NCBI RefSeq assembly: GCF_034090345.1
Contig: NZ_JAXDSS010000096.1
Location: 1 to 15,089 of the forward strand
DNA from: Peptoniphilus sp034090345
GTDB lineage: Bacteria > Bacillota > Clostridia > Tissierellales > Peptoniphilaceae
Length of the DNA stretch: 15,089 nucleotides
Direction of reading: 5' to 3'
Part shown: positions 13,961-15,089 of the stretch, in pieces
Position numbering within the stretch: the first letter of the stretch is position 1
Layout: every line of letters begins with the position of its first letter
Notes under the pieces: generated by a model
The model's database searches: none
The model's input: the letters and a program-made list of their open reading frames with translations, nothing else
Told to the model about the DNA's origin: nothing
Translations under genes and position numbers: made by a program

Positions 13961-14117
13961 TAATGAAGAAGTAGTATGACGATCGTCTTTTAGGGTTAAA
14001 ATATCCGTCAAAAAAACTGTCAGCTACCTCTTCATTATTCAAATTCGGTTAAGCAGGTTGGGCAAAACGTCCGTGTAACGAGCTAAAATGAGTGTAATGG
14101 TGCAGGTAGAAACTACA
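13961..14117 (+). ncRNA. Probable IS110 bridge RNA (seekRNA) locus in the transposase leader
   Basis: Known biology: members of the IS110 group carry, between their left end and the transposase start, a structured RNA of roughly 180 nt whose two loops pair with target and donor DNA and guide recombination. Here about 180 nt precede the transposase ATG with no reading frame but clear structure. TAATGAAGAAGTAG (13961-13974) pairs with CTACCTCTTCATTA (14024-14037), one mismatch, closing a domain that contains TGACG/CGTCA (13977-13981, 14006-14010). A second domain, TCGGTTA/TAACGA (14045-14051, 14076-14081), encloses GGGC/GTCC. GTAG-AAA-CTAC (14106-14116) ends it. TATAAT at 13959-13964 is a -10 box without a good -35, as expected if circularisation supplies the -35 from the right end. 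That -10 box overlaps the first stem, so exact RNA ends are unsure. RNA identity is inferred from position, size and folding. Confidence 0.55.
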
Positions 14118-14141
14118 AAATAAAAGAAAGAAGGTAATAAA

Positions 14142-15089
14142 ATGATATCTATAGGAATAGATATAGCAAAAGAAAAGTTTACAGCCTGTGCATTAGAACA
14201 AGGTAGCAAAATCATTTGGAATCCTTTTGTTGTTCATCTTAAGAAAACAAAAGTAGAAGAATTTTTAAATAAATTAGATTCATTAAATGAAGAAGTAAAA
14301 ATAGTCATGGAAGCAACAGGGAAATACCATTTGCCAATTCTCTATGAATTAGAAGACAAAGGATACTTTGTAAGTGTGGTAAATCCTTTAAAAATGAAAC
14401 AGTTTTGCCGAGTACTTAACTTTAGAAAGCAAAAAATGATAATATAGATGCCATACAAATAGCAGAGTATGGGTTAATGTACTGGAAAGAATTACAAGAA
14501 TACAAAGTAGATACAGAAAATTTCAGAGTCCTAAAAGAATTAAACAGATCCTATCAGCACTACATGGACTTAAAAATCAACTAAATGAACTTCATAGACC
14601 AAACAATAAACCAAACATTTCCAGGAATAAAAAAACTAATACCACATGGATCTAATGATTTTTCAAAAGACAAACTATTAGACTTCTTAGAAATATGGTG
14701 GCATAAAAACCTAGTATTAGAAAAATCAGAAGAAAAATTCATAGAAGACTTTAAAAACTGGGCAAAAGAAAAGAGATACCACCCTAATGCTGATAAAGCT
14801 AAATCCATATACAAGCTCGCAGAGGAAAGTATCTCGACTCAACCTTCTAATAGCTCATATATAAAGACAAGCATACAAGAAGGAATAGAATTGATAAAAC
14901 ATATAAATAAAATTCTAAATACTATTTTATCACAAATGATAGAAATTTCCGAGCCCTTAGAAGAATATCAAGAAGCAAAGAAATTCTCAGGAATATCAGA
15001 TAAATTAGCAGTACAAATCACAGCAGAATTTGGAGACTTATCAAAATTTAAAAACAAAAAAAGTTTAATATCCTTTGTAGGAATAGATT
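14142..15089 (+). pseudogene. IS110-family transposase (DEDD recombinase), frameshifted and interrupted
   Basis: The first frame (14142-14447) gives the N-terminal RuvC-like half: GIDIAKEKF with Asp7 and VMEATGKYH with Glu57, the first two of the DEDD catalytic acids. It then shifts at a run of six A (14431-14436). In the -1 frame the protein continues DNIDAIQIAEYG, which holds the other two Asp (codons 14438 and 14447). This second frame meets TAA at 14582-14584, then is open to the window edge with sequence typical of the family: NQTFPGIKKLIPHG, a long helical linker, and the start of the C-terminal Tnp domain (FSGISDKLAVQITAEFGDL...KSLISFVGID). Two lesions therefore separate catalytic residues and inactivate this copy unless frames are restored by slippage. 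The A-run does not form a canonical X-XXY-YYZ slippery heptamer. Ribosome binding site AGAAGG precedes the ATG. Confidence 0.88.

Larger units (their letters stand above)
13959..15089 (+). mobile_element. IS110-family insertion sequence, left end to window edge (degenerate, partial)
   Basis: The element comprises a non-coding structured leader and a broken IS110 transposase gene that runs off the right edge. The left boundary is uncertain: IS110 elements have no terminal inverted repeats and often make no target duplication, so it cannot be found without an empty site. The start given is the TATAAT box in the leader. The true end may lie in the hairpin at 13914-13957 or between 13906 and 13960. 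The right end is outside the window. Confidence 0.75.

Noticed and set aside
14425..14440. Programmed -1 frameshift for the IS110 transposase at the A run
   Set aside because: In the zero frame the codons are CAA-AAA-ATG, so the A-site tRNA could not re-pair after slipping. IS110 elements normally use one uninterrupted frame, and a second stop follows at 14582.
1..15089. tRNA, rRNA, CRISPR array, T-box or known metabolite riboswitch
   Set aside because: I found no cloverleaf with CCA-type ends, no regularly spaced direct repeats, no T-box GGTGG/antiterminator signature and no recognisable riboswitch core in the intergenic regions.

Overview
The window looks like chromosomal DNA of a low-GC, Gram-positive, strictly anaerobic fermenter. 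AT-rich codons (AGA, ATA) dominate, ribosome binding sites are strong (AGGAGG type), and a homodimeric pyruvate:ferredoxin oxidoreductase, a sigma-54 regulatory circuit and a methionine gamma-lyase are all present. The gene set fits the Tissierellia/Peptoniphilaceae type of amino-acid fermenting anaerobe (Peptoniphilus, Anaerococcus, Parvimonas, Finegoldia and relatives). This placement is an inference from gene content; no rRNA is present to settle it.

Layout. Positions 1-189 are the C-terminal end of a GH73 N-acetylglucosaminidase (cell-wall hydrolase), facing a shared convergent terminator. Positions 234-1091 (minus strand) hold two small unrecognised genes, a membrane protein and an acidic cytosolic protein. 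Positions 1092-1308 are a divergent control region with a near-perfect sigma-54 (-24/-12) promoter and three helically phased, similar 18-bp sites that could be activator binding sites.

Positions 1309-6060 form a tight four-gene operon: a TyrR-like sigma-54 activator (ACT-PAS-AAA+-HTH), an NhaC-family transporter, methionine gamma-lyase and an Asp/Glu-type racemase, ending in a terminator that contains the last stop codon. The likely job is sensing, importing and degrading methionine to methanethiol, ammonia and 2-oxobutyrate, with the racemase possibly feeding in D-amino acid. The next gene, pyruvate:ferredoxin oxidoreductase (6243-9734), has its own sigma-A promoter and a 12-bp-arm inverted repeat upstream. 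Such enzymes can oxidise 2-oxobutyrate as well as pyruvate, so it could complete an energy-yielding route from methionine.

Positions 9784-11051 (minus strand) hold an extracytoplasmic CE4 polysaccharide deacetylase, with one expected metal-binding His replaced by Asp, and a small membrane-anchored protein. Positions 11144-12484 (plus) encode an Fe-S 23S rRNA m5U methyltransferase of the RlmD/RlmCD family, whose last few codons and stop run into a palindrome-rich repeat-like block (about 12455-12665). Positions 12825-13852 are a membrane-anchored BAAT-type alpha/beta hydrolase broken by one -1 frameshift in a T run.

From about 13960 to the right edge lies an IS110-family insertion sequence. 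Its transposase is broken by a frameshift and a stop, but the roughly 180-nt structured leader in front of it looks like a bridge RNA (seekRNA) locus, the programmable guide RNA of this transposon family. The best candidates for second looks are this leader, the sigma-54-controlled methionine operon with its phased sites, and the palindromic block behind the rRNA methyltransferase.
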